7,461 nt of DNA from Caulobacter sp. CCH9-E1 (GCF_001556515.1 NZ_LSJA01000196.1:1-7461); one strand, 5' to 3'; shown: positions 1 through 6,678, counted from the stretch's first letter. The notes: generated from the letters alone by a model not told the origin. Program-made: numbers and translations.

Positions 1-262
1 CCTCTCCAGCTCCGAAAAGCTAGCATGGGTGTCCACTGAAACGAGGGAGGATCACGAGGGAAATACCTTCAGCGTGACACCACATTAGCAGAACCTGCAC
101 GCCCGTGAGGTGTTGGGCGATCGTGTTTGCCGCACGCGACCGGAGGGCCGTCATCACGTAGATCGCCGGCAAAAGCAGCGGAACGCCAATGTCGCGATCG
201 ACAAGAAGCGGAACCCGCTCTCCACACGGTCGGACGTGTAGTCGGACGACAGGCCAGACCAT
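1..262 (-). pseudogene. N-terminal part of a tyrosine recombinase/integrase-like gene, frame broken
   Basis: An ATG at 260-262, preceded by GGAG seven bases upstream, opens an 80-residue frame. Residues about 16-65 read like the N-terminal SAM-like, DNA-binding part of phage or island tyrosine recombinases: GERVPLLVDRDIGVPLLLP, then IYVMTALRSRAANTI, then a helix ending in HAEGISL. The frame stops at TAG (20-22) right after RFSGHPC. In the next frame the minus strand continues into the window edge with ASFSELER, which resembles the segment expected after GISL..RF in such integrases. This suggests a small indel near positions 20-40. The catalytic domain (R..H-R-Y) would lie outside the window. 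Family assignment is by recognition of pattern only. It could be a decayed island remnant or a sequence error. It is separated from ssb by a strong terminator. Confidence 0.5.
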
Positions 263-330
263 ATGGACGCTCCAAGCAAGGTGGGCCTTTTCAGGCTACG
301 ACCACTGGCGAGCGTTCAGGAAGGTGCAAT

Positions 331-362
331 AAAAAACGGCCGGCTCCAAAGGGAACCGACCG
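331..362 (-). terminator. Intrinsic terminator of ssb
   Basis: Read on the minus strand, an 11-bp stem (352-362 with 337-347, two G-U pairs) closes a 4-base loop (348-351) and is followed at once by six T (A331-336 on the plus strand). It begins 28 bases past the ssb stop codon. This is a classic Rho-independent terminator and isolates ssb from the integrase-like gene. Confidence 0.93.
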
Positions 363-390
363 CTATTTACAGTTTTACCCTTGTTCGGCT

Positions 391-894
391 CTAGAACGGA
401 ATCTCGTCGTCCAGGTCGGCCGAGAAGCTCTCGCGCGGGCCGCTGGGCTGGCTGCGCTGGCCGCCGCCGAAGCTGGAGCCGCCGCCCGAATAACCGCCGC
501 CGTACTCGTCGCCGCCGCCCGACGAAGCACCGGCGCTGTCACCGCGGCCGCCCAGCATGGTCAGTTCGCCGCGGAACTTCTGCAGGACGATCTCGGTCGA
601 ATACTTTTCCTGGCCGGTGTTGTCGGTCCATTTGCGGGTCTGCAAAGCGCCCTCGATGTAGACCGTCGAGCCCTTGCGCAGATACTGCTCGGCCACCTTG
701 ACCAGGTTGTCGTTGAAGATGACCACGCGGTGCCACTCGGTCTTTTCCTTGCGCTCGCCGCTGTTGCGGTCGCGCCAGGTCTCGGACGTGGCGATGCGGA
801 GATTGGCGACGCGGTCGCCCGAACCCAGGCTGCGGATCTCGGGATCGGCGCCGAGATTACCCACCAGAATGACCTTGTTGACGCTGCCCGCCAT
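391..894 (-). CDS. ssb: Single-stranded DNA-binding protein SSB
   Basis: The 167-residue product coats single-stranded DNA during replication, recombination and repair and recruits partner proteins through its C-terminal tip. Residues about 5-112 form the OB fold. It opens with the SSB signature [18 protein letters not shown] and contains the conserved aromatics Trp40, Trp54, Phe60 and Trp89 and the EWHRVV strand. Residues 113-157 are a Gly/Ser-rich flexible linker. The protein ends in the acidic tip DDEIPF, the standard docking peptide for RecO, PriA, exonuclease I and others. Length is normal for a homotetrameric bacterial SSB. The ATG start is supported by AAGG seven bases upstream and by the canonical N-terminus. 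It appears monocistronic: it has its own promoter with SOS and CtrA sites upstream and a strong terminator downstream. Confidence 0.98.
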   Translation of the reverse strand: MAGSVNKVILVGNLGADPEIRSLGSGDRVANLRIATSETWRDRNSGERKEKTEWHRVVIFNDNLVKVAEQYLRKGSTVYIEGALQTRKWTDNTGQEKYSTEIVLQKFRGELTMLGGRGDSAGASSGGGDEYGGGYSGGGSSFGGGQRSQPSGPRESFSADLDDEIPF

Positions 895-948
895 CGCTTG
901 ACCTTGCTCTCGCCCAGCGACCCATGCGCCGGAATCTGAGAGCGCACG

Positions 949-963
949 TTAACGAGGCGTTAA
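949..963. promoter_or_regulatory. CtrA full binding site upstream of ssb
   Basis: The sequence TTAACGAGGCGTTAA is an exact TTAA-N7-TTAA, the consensus for the cell-cycle regulator CtrA in Caulobacter. It lies 55-69 bases upstream of the ssb ATG and overlaps the proposed -10 element and start point, a position expected for repression rather than activation. A GAATC (932-936), a CcrM methylation target, lies between this site and the gene. The motif match is seen; binding is inferred. Confidence 0.6.
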
Positions 964-987
964 ACGGCGCGCAAGTTTTGTTCTCAA
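959..987 (-). promoter_or_regulatory. Probable ssb promoter
   Basis: On the minus strand TTGAGA (982-987) and TTTAAC (959-964) are separated by 17 bases, a good spacing for a housekeeping sigma-70-class promoter. The hexamers are reasonable but not perfect. The leader before the ATG would be roughly 55-60 bases. The SOS box overlaps the -35 element and the CtrA site overlaps the -10, which supports the placement. Confidence 0.5.
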
Positions 988-994
988 TATGTTC
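980..994. promoter_or_regulatory. LexA (SOS) box of the alphaproteobacterial type
   Basis: GTTCTCAATATGTTC is an exact GTTC-N7-GTTC, the direct-repeat SOS box bound by LexA in Alphaproteobacteria including Caulobacter. It covers the proposed -35 element of ssb, so bound LexA would block transcription until DNA damage. ssb is a known type of SOS-regulated gene, which makes a chance match unlikely. Confidence 0.85.
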
Positions 995-1054
995 TTGTGG
1001 ACGAGAAAGACGGCTGTGGACGGACGAAGCCGCGAGCGCTCCGCGCCCCCTCGC

Positions 1055-1456
1055 CTACTCGGCCGGAACGCGGCGGATGGCGCCCGGGATGGCTAGACGG
1101 CCATCGCCCGTGCGGACCAGCGACATGAAGCGCGGACCATCATAGGTCTGGCCGAGATAGATGCCTTCCTTCTCGATGAAAATGAAGGATCCCTGATAGG
1201 CGCCGACCATGCTCTGGCTGTTGGATTGTCCGAGGCGAACGAAGCGAATCCGCATGCCTTCGAGCGTCGCGGCGCACTCCTCCATCGTGGGCACGTTACG
1301 AGCCACGGAATTGTAGCGCAGCGTCTTGTCCTTGTTCGTCGCCACGTGGAAGCAGACGCCCTGCTCGAACGGCGGCTTGATCTCCTTCTGGCAGCCCGCG
1401 AGTGCGAAACCCGTGGCGGCGAGAACGACGGCGGCGGCGAGAACGGTCTTGCTCAT
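1055..1456 (-). CDS. Small predicted lipoprotein, unknown function
   Basis: The product has 133 residues. Residues 1-21 form a lipoprotein signal peptide: Lys3, a hydrophobic run, then the lipobox LAGC with the lipidated Cys at 22. The next residue is Gln, not Asp, which favours the outer membrane by the usual sorting rule. The mature part has two more cysteines, Cys35 and Cys61, and a mixed beta-rich sequence ending in GRLAIPGAIRRVPAE. I do not recognise the family. The segment from Cys35 to about residue 70 (C...NVPTMEECAATL) looks like a diverged copy of the two-cysteine module found twice in the gene upstream. It lies 17 bases after that gene, so co-transcription is likely. No clear Shine-Dalgarno precedes the ATG; TATAAG sits eight bases before it, so a leaderless transcript is possible. 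Confidence 0.85.
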   Translation of the reverse strand: MSKTVLAAAVVLAATGFALAGCQKEIKPPFEQGVCFHVATNKDKTLRYNSVARNVPTMEECAATLEGMRIRFVRLGQSNSQSMVGAYQGSFIFIEKEGIYLGQTYDGPRFMSLVRTGDGRLAIPGAIRRVPAE

Positions 1457-1474
1457 GGATTACACTTATAAACC
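1454..1474. repeat. 21-bp dispersed repeat, copy at the lipoprotein start
   Basis: This segment matches 6761-6781 at 18 of 21 positions, including an unbroken CTTATAAACC on the plus strand (GGTTTATAAG on the minus strand). Here the copy ends with the start codon of the lipoprotein. The core TATAAG resembles a -10 element. Two copies are too few to name a regulon; the similarity may be chance. Confidence 0.4.
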
Positions 1475-2166
1475 TATCCAGCGTTCGGGCTAGGGCAGTT
1501 TGGCGGCTGTTCAAACACGGTGTGGAAGCTGCGGTTGTCGGGAGACGCCTCGATCCGCCCCTGGAGCAGACGCAGCGTTTCCTCGCCCCAGCGGCCATAA
1601 GCCACGGCGCTCGTCTTCTCGCAGCGCCCGCCGAACAGCTGCTGGGCGCAGGCGTTCAGGGTGATGTCGCCTGGCAAACGACGCCATTCGCCGCCGGCGT
1701 AGCGCCAGCAGGCGGCCAGAGGCGCGTTGGCCGAGGCCATCGCCGGCGTGGCGGGAGTCGAAGGACTCGCGGGCTGGCCCGCGGCGGGCGCATCGACGGT
1801 TGGGGCCGGCGGCAAGGGCGTCAGCACCGTGCCGGCCTGATCGGCGGCGGCCAGGGCGCCCGTCTCGTCGACGCCGACATCCAGCGCGCCGGTCGCCACG
1901 CCGTTCTTCTTGGCGCATTCGGCCAGGGTGATCTCGCCAACGAACGCGCCGCCGACAAAGCAGCGCAGCGGCCGAGCGGGGTCGAGCTTGGTGTCGTCGT
2001 CGCGTCCGGTCTCGACGATCAGGCCGGCGCGCGAAGCCGGCGGGGCTTCCGTCTGCTTCTGGTCGTGGCCGGCCAGCAGCGCTGCGGCGATGCCCAGGCC
2101 CGCCAGCAGCGCCAGCGCCGCGCCGCCGCCGAGCACGACGATCCGTCGATCTTTCAGAAAGTCCAT
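1474..2166 (-). CDS. Membrane-anchored protein with duplicated two-cysteine module, unknown function
   Basis: The product has 230 residues. A short charged N-terminus (MDFLKDRR) is followed by one hydrophobic helix at residues about 9-33, so the rest is probably periplasmic. After it come two related modules. Module 1, about 66-105, has Cys69 and Cys84 with FVGGAFVGEITLAEC. Module 2, about 150-205, has Cys153 and Cys173 with the matching GDITLNACA. The shared core is C..(x)GG...G(E/D)ITL..CA, suggesting internal duplication and a disulphide in each module. A Pro/Ala/Thr-rich linker (about 113-148) separates them; Cys182 and Cys224 are extra. I do not recognise the family. The start is the only ATG that includes the membrane helix; AGGGG lies very close to it, so initiation may be weak. 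It is probably in an operon with the lipoprotein gene that follows. It is separated from flaEY by 92 bases with no clear promoter. Confidence 0.82.
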   Translation of the reverse strand: MDFLKDRRIVVLGGGAALALLAGLGIAAALLAGHDQKQTEAPPASRAGLIVETGRDDDTKLDPARPLRCFVGGAFVGEITLAECAKKNGVATGALDVGVDETGALAAADQAGTVLTPLPPAPTVDAPAAGQPASPSTPATPAMASANAPLAACWRYAGGEWRRLPGDITLNACAQQLFGGRCEKTSAVAYGRWGEETLRLLQGRIEASPDNRSFHTVFEQPPNCPSPNAG

Positions 2167-2258
2167 GACCCCTGGCTACGACGCGACGATGACGCTTTCA
2201 AGCGCGACCGCCATGGAAAGAGCCCGTCCGTCGCCTTCGCGCCCCGCCGAAGGGCTGG

Positions 2259-5129
2259 TCAGCCGCCGCCCGTCAGGCGATCCAGCGCCGCCTGATAGTT
2301 GGCGACCTGGTCGGTGAGGTATTTCGGAACCGTACCGCCGGTCTTGCCGGAGGTCTTGCTGTCGTCGCTCTTGATCCCCTTGGCCGCGTCGGAGGTTTCA
2401 CGATAAGCGGTGCGGATCTGCGACAAGGCGCGGGTGATAACGACGTTGGCGTTCTTTCGCCCGGCTTCCGTGGTCAGGTCCAGTTCCGGTGGCAGTTGGA
2501 GACCATAGACCTGCCCGCCGCCATCCGCCGAAACGGTCTTGCCACTTTCGGTCTTCGTCGCCCGAACCACGCCGCCGGACAAGCCGAGGGCCGTCAACAC
2601 ATCGTTCCCGCCCTTGCCGGCCACGACTTCGATCGTTGCGGTGTTCAGCGCGGGGCTGATCTTCAGCACGCGGTTGTCGCCGTTGGTGACGGTTTCGACC
2701 TTGGCGCGGAAGCCCGAAGCGCGCTTGATCTTGTCCGCCAAGGTCTCCAGCGTGTCGTTGGCCTCGATGGTGATCGTGGTCAGCGGACCGCGTTCGCGGG
2801 TGCGGATCTGGAACGTGTCGCCGGCCCGGGCGGCGGTGGCCGTCGTAATGCGGTCCGACTGCTTGAACTCCATCTTCCCCGACGGCAGGCCAAAAAGGTC
2901 CAGCGCCGAAGCGCCTGCGGCGGAAACCGCGACGGAGGTCGGCGCGGCGAACCCATCCTTGCCGGAAACCCGCTGGCTCCAGTCCACCGCCCCGCTACCG
3001 ACATTGAGCTGAGCCACGTAGCCGTCTTTCGTCCCGACGGTCGGCAAACCGTCGAGGTTTGCGCCCGCCGAACCGACCACCCAGGCGGTTCCGTTCTTGA
3101 CGTCAAAACCCGTGACGGTGTCGTCGCCCGTTCCGCCATAATAGGTAAGGGCGTCCGCGCTGTTGTCGGAGATATCCAAAGACAACCGGCCAACGAAGGC
3201 GTCCATACCGCCAGATGGCGCTGTCGTGGCGCCGTTGATCGACATGAGATTGTTGGCCGTGTAGCCGCCGACATAGAGTTGACCGCCGTCGATCTTGAGA
3301 CCAACCAGCTCGCCGCCTTTCAACGAGCCGAGATCGCGCGTCGCCCCCGCGCTCAACGTCGCCGTCTTGGTATAGGTGACCGGCACGCTCTCATAAGCGC
3401 CGTATTGGTTCAGCTGGGTGACGTTCTCGGTGACCACGTTGGCGGTCACGTCGAAACTGCGCAGCATCGCGTTGCCGTCTTCCTTCGAGCCGACGATGAC
3501 TTGGGAGCCGTTGACGACGATATCGGAGACGGAATCATTGGCCGCGGAACCGAATTTCTGCGTGAACAGCGCCTTCGGCTTGCCGTCGCCCCCCGTCGCG
3601 AAGGCCGACAGATAGGCGTCCCAACCGCCGCTGGGATCGGTTCCAACCGAGCCTGGCAGGTCAGACTTGCTGCGACCGCCGACATAGAGGACGCCGTCCG
3701 CGCCGAACGCGAGGGCGGTGGCTTCGTCCTCCTGCAGTCCGCCGCGGCGCACGGTCCATTGTTCGTCGCCATTCGCGCTATAACGGGTGACGAAGCTGTC
3801 GGTGAGGGTCGAGCCGGAGCCACTGTTGAGCGGTCCGTCGACCGAGCCCTGCAGCCGTCCGCTCACAGACCCCGCGACCGCTACGCTGCCGTCGTCGGCG
3901 ACCGCCAAGGACAGGCCGCTGGCGTTGTCGGTGGCCCCCAGGCTTTGGGCGAACAGCAGGTGGCCGGCGCTGTCGTACTTCAGCAGGGCGACGTCGCTGT
4001 CGCCCTTGATCGGCTGCCCATCGATGTCCAGCTTGCCGTCGACCTGGGTGGCGACATCGGCCAGCATGTAGATCGAGCCGTCCGCCGCCGCGATCGACTT
4101 GCGCACATTGGAGATCGTGCCCTGCAAGGTCTCCGTGAACACCTTGCCGCCCGGCGCGCCGGCGCCAGCCCCGCCCCCGGTTCCGGCGGCGCTGTATTTG
4201 GTGAGGGTCGTCTCGTAGACGCCATCGTCGGTGAGCGTGTTCTTATCCGGATCGGGATCGCCCGCCTTGGTCGTGACATAGACCGCCGGAGCCGTGGTCG
4301 GGGCGCTGAAGCTAATCTGTTCGGCGGAGTCGCCCTTGACCTTCAGGGCGAAATCATCGCCCGTCGCCGGCAGGGCCACGGGCTTTCCATTGACCTGGAC
4401 AGTCCGTTCCTGTCCGGCCGTCCGCTGGACCGCGAAGGCGGTGTTGTAGCCGGCCGCCTTCATCTTACCGTTCATGTACTCGACCACGTTCGACATGGTC
4501 CGCGGCGTGGAGCCCATCTCGTTCAGGTCCATCGTCACCGTCTTGGTGACGCCAAACGCCTTCACCGCGACGTCGAACGACACATTGCCTTGGAACTTCG
4601 GCACCGGATCGCCGAGTTGGCCGCTGTAGATGGTGTCCGTGGTGTAGGTGTAGTTCGCCTTGGGAACGCCCACCTTGGCCTTGTTGCTGGTCATGACCGC
4701 GCCCGTGGTCAGACGCAGCTGATCGAGCGACAGTCCCTGAACGTAGGTGCTGACCTCGGAAAGGCCCCGCGTCATGGCGGTCTGCAGCCGAGCGATCTCG
4801 CTATCGGCGACGCGCTTCTCCCCCGCCCGGTTGGCGACGGCCAGAAGCGTATTGAGGGCCTGATAGGTGGCGAAAAGCTTCGAGTAGTCCGGGCTCGCGC
4901 CCTTCAGGGACGTTCTGCTGGCGCCTTCATCGACGAACTTGCGGCCATTCAGCGCCGATCGCACGAGTTCGGTCGCGGGCGGCGTGGCGCCAGACAGCCA
5001 GGGCGCGTCCGGGACTGGCGTCTTGGATTTGGACGTCGTGGCCGATGTTACGCCAGAGGCGGCAGCGCTCGTCAGGCCGTTTCGGGCCTGATAGTAGCTG
5101 AGCAGCGTGCTGGTATCGAACGTGATCAC
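2259..5129 (-). CDS. flaEY: FlaEY-like large flagellar protein with beta-propeller repeats and flagellin-IN-like segments
   Basis: The 956-residue product resembles Caulobacter FlaEY, a protein historically described as modulating flagellin gene expression. Residues 1-150 are low-complexity then helical (LSLDQLRLTTG near 133-143). Residues about 182-275 look like the IN motif of flagellins and FliD (VTMDLNEMGSTPRTM, then MNGKMKAAGYNTAFAV). Residues about 333-745 hold six or seven propeller-type units of the SBBP kind, such as SGLSLAVADDGSVAVAGS, ATALAFGADGVLYVGG and TGDDTVTGFDVKNGTAWVVG. Residues about 772-852 are a second IN-like segment (TITIEANDTLETLADKI ... LTALGL). The C-terminus is helical. 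There is no cysteine, no Sec signal and no membrane helix, and I see no DNA-binding domain. The start is GTG with AGGA six bases upstream; no nearby ATG competes. It follows the acetyltransferase gene by 78 bases, which hold three GANTC sites. The locus supports a filament role; the molecular function is uncertain. Confidence 0.88.
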   Translation of the reverse strand: MITFDTSTLLSYYQARNGLTSAAASGVTSATTSKSKTPVPDAPWLSGATPPATELVRSALNGRKFVDEGASRTSLKGASPDYSKLFATYQALNTLLAVANRAGEKRVADSEIARLQTAMTRGLSEVSTYVQGLSLDQLRLTTGAVMTSNKAKVGVPKANYTYTTDTIYSGQLGDPVPKFQGNVSFDVAVKAFGVTKTVTMDLNEMGSTPRTMSNVVEYMNGKMKAAGYNTAFAVQRTAGQERTVQVNGKPVALPATGDDFALKVKGDSAEQISFSAPTTAPAVYVTTKAGDPDPDKNTLTDDGVYETTLTKYSAAGTGGGAGAGAPGGKVFTETLQGTISNVRKSIAAADGSIYMLADVATQVDGKLDIDGQPIKGDSDVALLKYDSAGHLLFAQSLGATDNASGLSLAVADDGSVAVAGSVSGRLQGSVDGPLNSGSGSTLTDSFVTRYSANGDEQWTVRRGGLQEDEATALAFGADGVLYVGGRSKSDLPGSVGTDPSGGWDAYLSAFATGGDGKPKALFTQKFGSAANDSVSDIVVNGSQVIVGSKEDGNAMLRSFDVTANVVTENVTQLNQYGAYESVPVTYTKTATLSAGATRDLGSLKGGELVGLKIDGGQLYVGGYTANNLMSINGATTAPSGGMDAFVGRLSLDISDNSADALTYYGGTGDDTVTGFDVKNGTAWVVGSAGANLDGLPTVGTKDGYVAQLNVGSGAVDWSQRVSGKDGFAAPTSVAVSAAGASALDLFGLPSGKMEFKQSDRITTATAARAGDTFQIRTRERGPLTTITIEANDTLETLADKIKRASGFRAKVETVTNGDNRVLKISPALNTATIEVVAGKGGNDVLTALGLSGGVVRATKTESGKTVSADGGGQVYGLQLPPELDLTTEAGRKNANVVITRALSQIRTAYRETSDAAKGIKSDDSKTSGKTGGTVPKYLTDQVANYQAALDRLTGGG

Positions 5130-5145
5130 GGATTGTCCTGACGAG

Positions 5146-5203
5146 GACTCAGAGTCCCCCGCTGATACATTCGCCTGTCCCCGTTAACCCGCCCTCAAGA
5201 GTC
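5146..5203. promoter_or_regulatory. Cluster of three GANTC (CcrM) sites in front of flaEY
   Basis: GACTC (5146-5150) and GAGTC (5152-5156) form the arms of the 13-base palindrome GGACTCAGAGTCC (5145-5157), about 16 bases before the GTG start. A third GAGTC lies at 5199-5203. GANTC is methylated by CcrM, and methylated GANTC promoters are recognised through GcrA in Caulobacter. TTAA-containing words also occur at about 5184 and 5208, but none makes a TTAA-N7-TTAA site. No sigma-54 element was found here. Regulatory meaning is inferred. Confidence 0.45.
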
Positions 5204-5207
5204 GAGG

Positions 5208-5762
5208 TTAAGCGGCGATAAGATGCGCCTCCGACAGCGCCCGGCGCGCGTTCTCGCGCAGTTCGCCCCATTCCGAAGCCAGGATCCCCAGTAAAACGAC
5301 GTCGCGCGGCTGGCCGTCCTTCAGAACGTGGCCGCGCAGATAGCCTTCACGCCGGAAGCCCGCCGCCGACTGCGCCTTCAGCGCCGCGTCGTTGTCGGCC
5401 ATGACCTCGGCGAACACCTTGTGAAGGCCAAGTTCGCCGAACGCCCGGTCAAGGCCCAGAACCTGGGCGGCGCGGCCGACGCCCCTGCCCCGCGCTTCGG
5501 CCGAGCCGAGGAACCAGTTCCAGCTGGCGCGGCGGTGGTGACTGGTCAGCCCCGTCAGGGTCAGCAACCCCATGGGCGCGCCGGCGCGCGTGATCATCCA
5601 GCCCCTCATGTCGGGGTCGGACCGCAGGGCCTGGAACCAGGCGGCGTGCGCTTCGTGGCTGGGCAGGTCGGCGTCGGACATCCAGCGGTCGACCTCGGGC
5701 TCCGAGCGCCACTGAAAAAGGACCGCCTCGTCCTCGTCCCGCAAGTCGCGCAACTCGATCAT
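5208..5762 (-). CDS. flmH: GNAT-family N-acetyltransferase, PseH/FlmH-like (flagellin glycan synthesis)
   Basis: This 184-residue GNAT enzyme would transfer an acetyl group from acetyl-CoA to an amine. The acetyl-CoA pyrophosphate loop is RGRGVGRA at residues 91-98, followed by helix AQVLGLDRAFGELGLHKV and the late GNAT segment NDAALKAQSAAGFRREGYLRG. The N-terminus, MIELRDLRDEDEAVLFQWRS, resembles PseH, which N-acetylates the amino sugar intermediate of pseudaminic acid. The same fold is used by RimJ/RimL-like enzymes, so the substrate rests on context: the gene sits between a flagellin and flaEY, where Caulobacter has the flagellin modification gene flmH. I chose the ATG at 5760-5762 because it gives the PseH-like N-terminus; an in-frame GTG at 5787-5789 would add nine residues. 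The gene is 65 bases after the flagellin stop and is probably co-transcribed with it. Confidence 0.85.
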   Translation of the reverse strand: MIELRDLRDEDEAVLFQWRSEPEVDRWMSDADLPSHEAHAAWFQALRSDPDMRGWMITRAGAPMGLLTLTGLTSHHRRASWNWFLGSAEARGRGVGRAAQVLGLDRAFGELGLHKVFAEVMADNDAALKAQSAAGFRREGYLRGHVLKDGQPRDVVLLGILASEWGELRENARRALSEAHLIAA

Positions 5763-5827
5763 ACTCGCCGCCGATTCCCCGTCTCGCACGCGCCAAGCTT
5801 ACCCCGGCGCGGCGACGACACCTAGGG

Positions 5828-6664
5828 TTACTGCCCCTTGAAGAGGGACAGGATGATCTGTGGCGCGCCGTTGGCGATCGACAGCGCCTGGGCGCCCAGC
5901 TGCTGCTTGACCTGCAAGGCCTGCAGGCGCGCGCTTTCCTTGGCGAGGTCGGCGTCCACCAGATTGCCCACGCCCGTCTCGAGCACGTCGTTGAGCCGGC
6001 CGACGAAGGTGCTGTGGGCGTCGATCTGCTTGGCCTGGGTGCCGATATTGCCGACGGCCTGGTTCACGGCGCTCATCGTCGCGTCCAGGCGCGTGAGCAC
6101 GGCGGTCGCGTTGGCCGGGGTCAGGATGTCGTCGGTCGGCAGAAGGGTGTTGATCGTCCCGCCGAGCGTCAGATTCTGCAGGCTCAACGTGATCGCCTGG
6201 ACGGCGTCCGCGTCGGCCAGGAAGGTCATGTCGGCCGCCTGGCTGCCGTCCAGCAGGTTGGCTCCGTCGAAGACGGCGCTGCTGATGACCTGGGTGAGGT
6301 TCTTGAGAATTCCCTGGAAGTCGGCGTTCAGCGACTGCCGCGAGGTCGTGGTCAGCGACGTGTCCTTGGCCGCCACCACCTTCTCGCGCATCAGCTTGAG
6401 CAGGTCCGAGACCGACTCGCCGGCGGCCAGGGCCACGTCGGCGATCGAGGTCGCGCGATCCAGGCTCATCTTGACCGCCCCAAGCGCGCTCATGTCGGCG
6501 CGCTGTTCCTGAGCGATCGACCAGATCGCGGCGTTGTCCTTGGCGGTGGAGATGGACAGGCCCGTGTTGATCTTGGTCTGCACCGACTGCATGTCGTCGT
6601 TGGTGCGATTCAAGTTCTGCAGCGCGATCAGCGCGGGCTGGTTCGTATTGACGCTCAGCGTCAT
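5828..6664 (-). CDS. Flagellin, divergent Caulobacter-type paralogue
   Basis: The 278-residue product is a filament subunit exported by the flagellar type III apparatus. Conserved N-terminal D0/D1 helices span about 1-110 (SVNTNQPALIALQNLNRTND, then KINTGLSISTAKDNAAIW). The central part (about 135-195) is short, as in other Caulobacter flagellins, and the C-terminal D1/D0 spans about 195-278 ([20 protein letters not shown], then KQQLGAQALSIAN). There is no cysteine. Compared with the partial flagellin at the window end, 36 of the last 48 aligned residues match, but this protein differs near the tip (GAPQIILSLF versus [10 protein letters not shown]) and ends in an extra KGQ. It therefore belongs to a different paralogue class of the FljJ/K/L/M/N/O family; I cannot say which. 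The ATG has an ideal GGAGG seven bases upstream. No sigma-54 -24/-12 element was visible in its 180-base upstream gap. Confidence 0.95.
   Translation of the reverse strand: MTLSVNTNQPALIALQNLNRTNDDMQSVQTKINTGLSISTAKDNAAIWSIAQEQRADMSALGAVKMSLDRATSIADVALAAGESVSDLLKLMREKVVAAKDTSLTTTSRQSLNADFQGILKNLTQVISSAVFDGANLLDGSQAADMTFLADADAVQAITLSLQNLTLGGTINTLLPTDDILTPANATAVLTRLDATMSAVNQAVGNIGTQAKQIDAHSTFVGRLNDVLETGVGNLVDADLAKESARLQALQVKQQLGAQALSIANGAPQIILSLFKGQ
5874..5974. repeat. Duplicated flagellin 3' coding segment, copy 1
   Basis: This stretch aligns without gaps to 7354-7454, including long identical runs such as GGTCGGCGTCCACCA and GCGCTTTCCTTGGC. It encodes the conserved C-terminal D0/D1 of the two flagellins. 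It reflects paralogy under selection and is a possible substrate for recombination or gene conversion. Confidence 0.8.
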
Positions 6665-6678
6665 GCGCGGCCTCCGAT

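Noticed and set aside
127..939. A 270-codon plus-strand frame covering the ssb region.
   Set aside because: It lies opposite ssb and crosses its terminator; the translation has no recognisable family and reflects GC-rich codon bias of ssb.
996..1022. Two TGTGGACG words as DnaA boxes.
   Set aside because: They match only 7 and 6 of 9 positions of the standard box complement, so they are mentioned with the ssb promoter but not annotated as sites.
1011..1032. CGGCT/AGCCG stem after the lipoprotein gene followed by TCTTTCTC on the minus strand.
   Set aside because: A 5-bp stem with a 12-base loop is too weak to call as an intrinsic terminator.
2221..2256. Possible terminator just after flaEY (CCTTCG/CGAAGG or AGCCC/GGGCT stems).
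   Set aside because: The stems are short and mutually exclusive, and only CTTTCC follows instead of a T-tract.
1402..2295. A 297-codon plus-strand frame opposite the two-cysteine membrane protein.
   Set aside because: Arg/Gly/Ala-rich shadow translation with no domain; the minus frame has a clear membrane helix and duplicated modules.
2496..5141. An 881-codon open frame on the plus strand opposite flaEY.
   Set aside because: It is the antisense shadow of a GC-rich gene. The translation is Arg/Gly/Ala-rich low-complexity sequence without any recognisable domain, whereas the minus frame encodes a coherent protein.
5763..5789. Upstream GTG start of the acetyltransferase (adds nine residues).
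   Set aside because: The extension does not match PseH-like N-termini, while the internal ATG gives MIELRDL directly. It cannot be fully excluded.
5789..5811. CGCGCC/GGCGCG hairpin between the flagellin and the acetyltransferase.
   Set aside because: It has a 6-bp stem with an 11-base loop and no T-tract; such pairs are common at this GC content, so it was not listed as a terminator.
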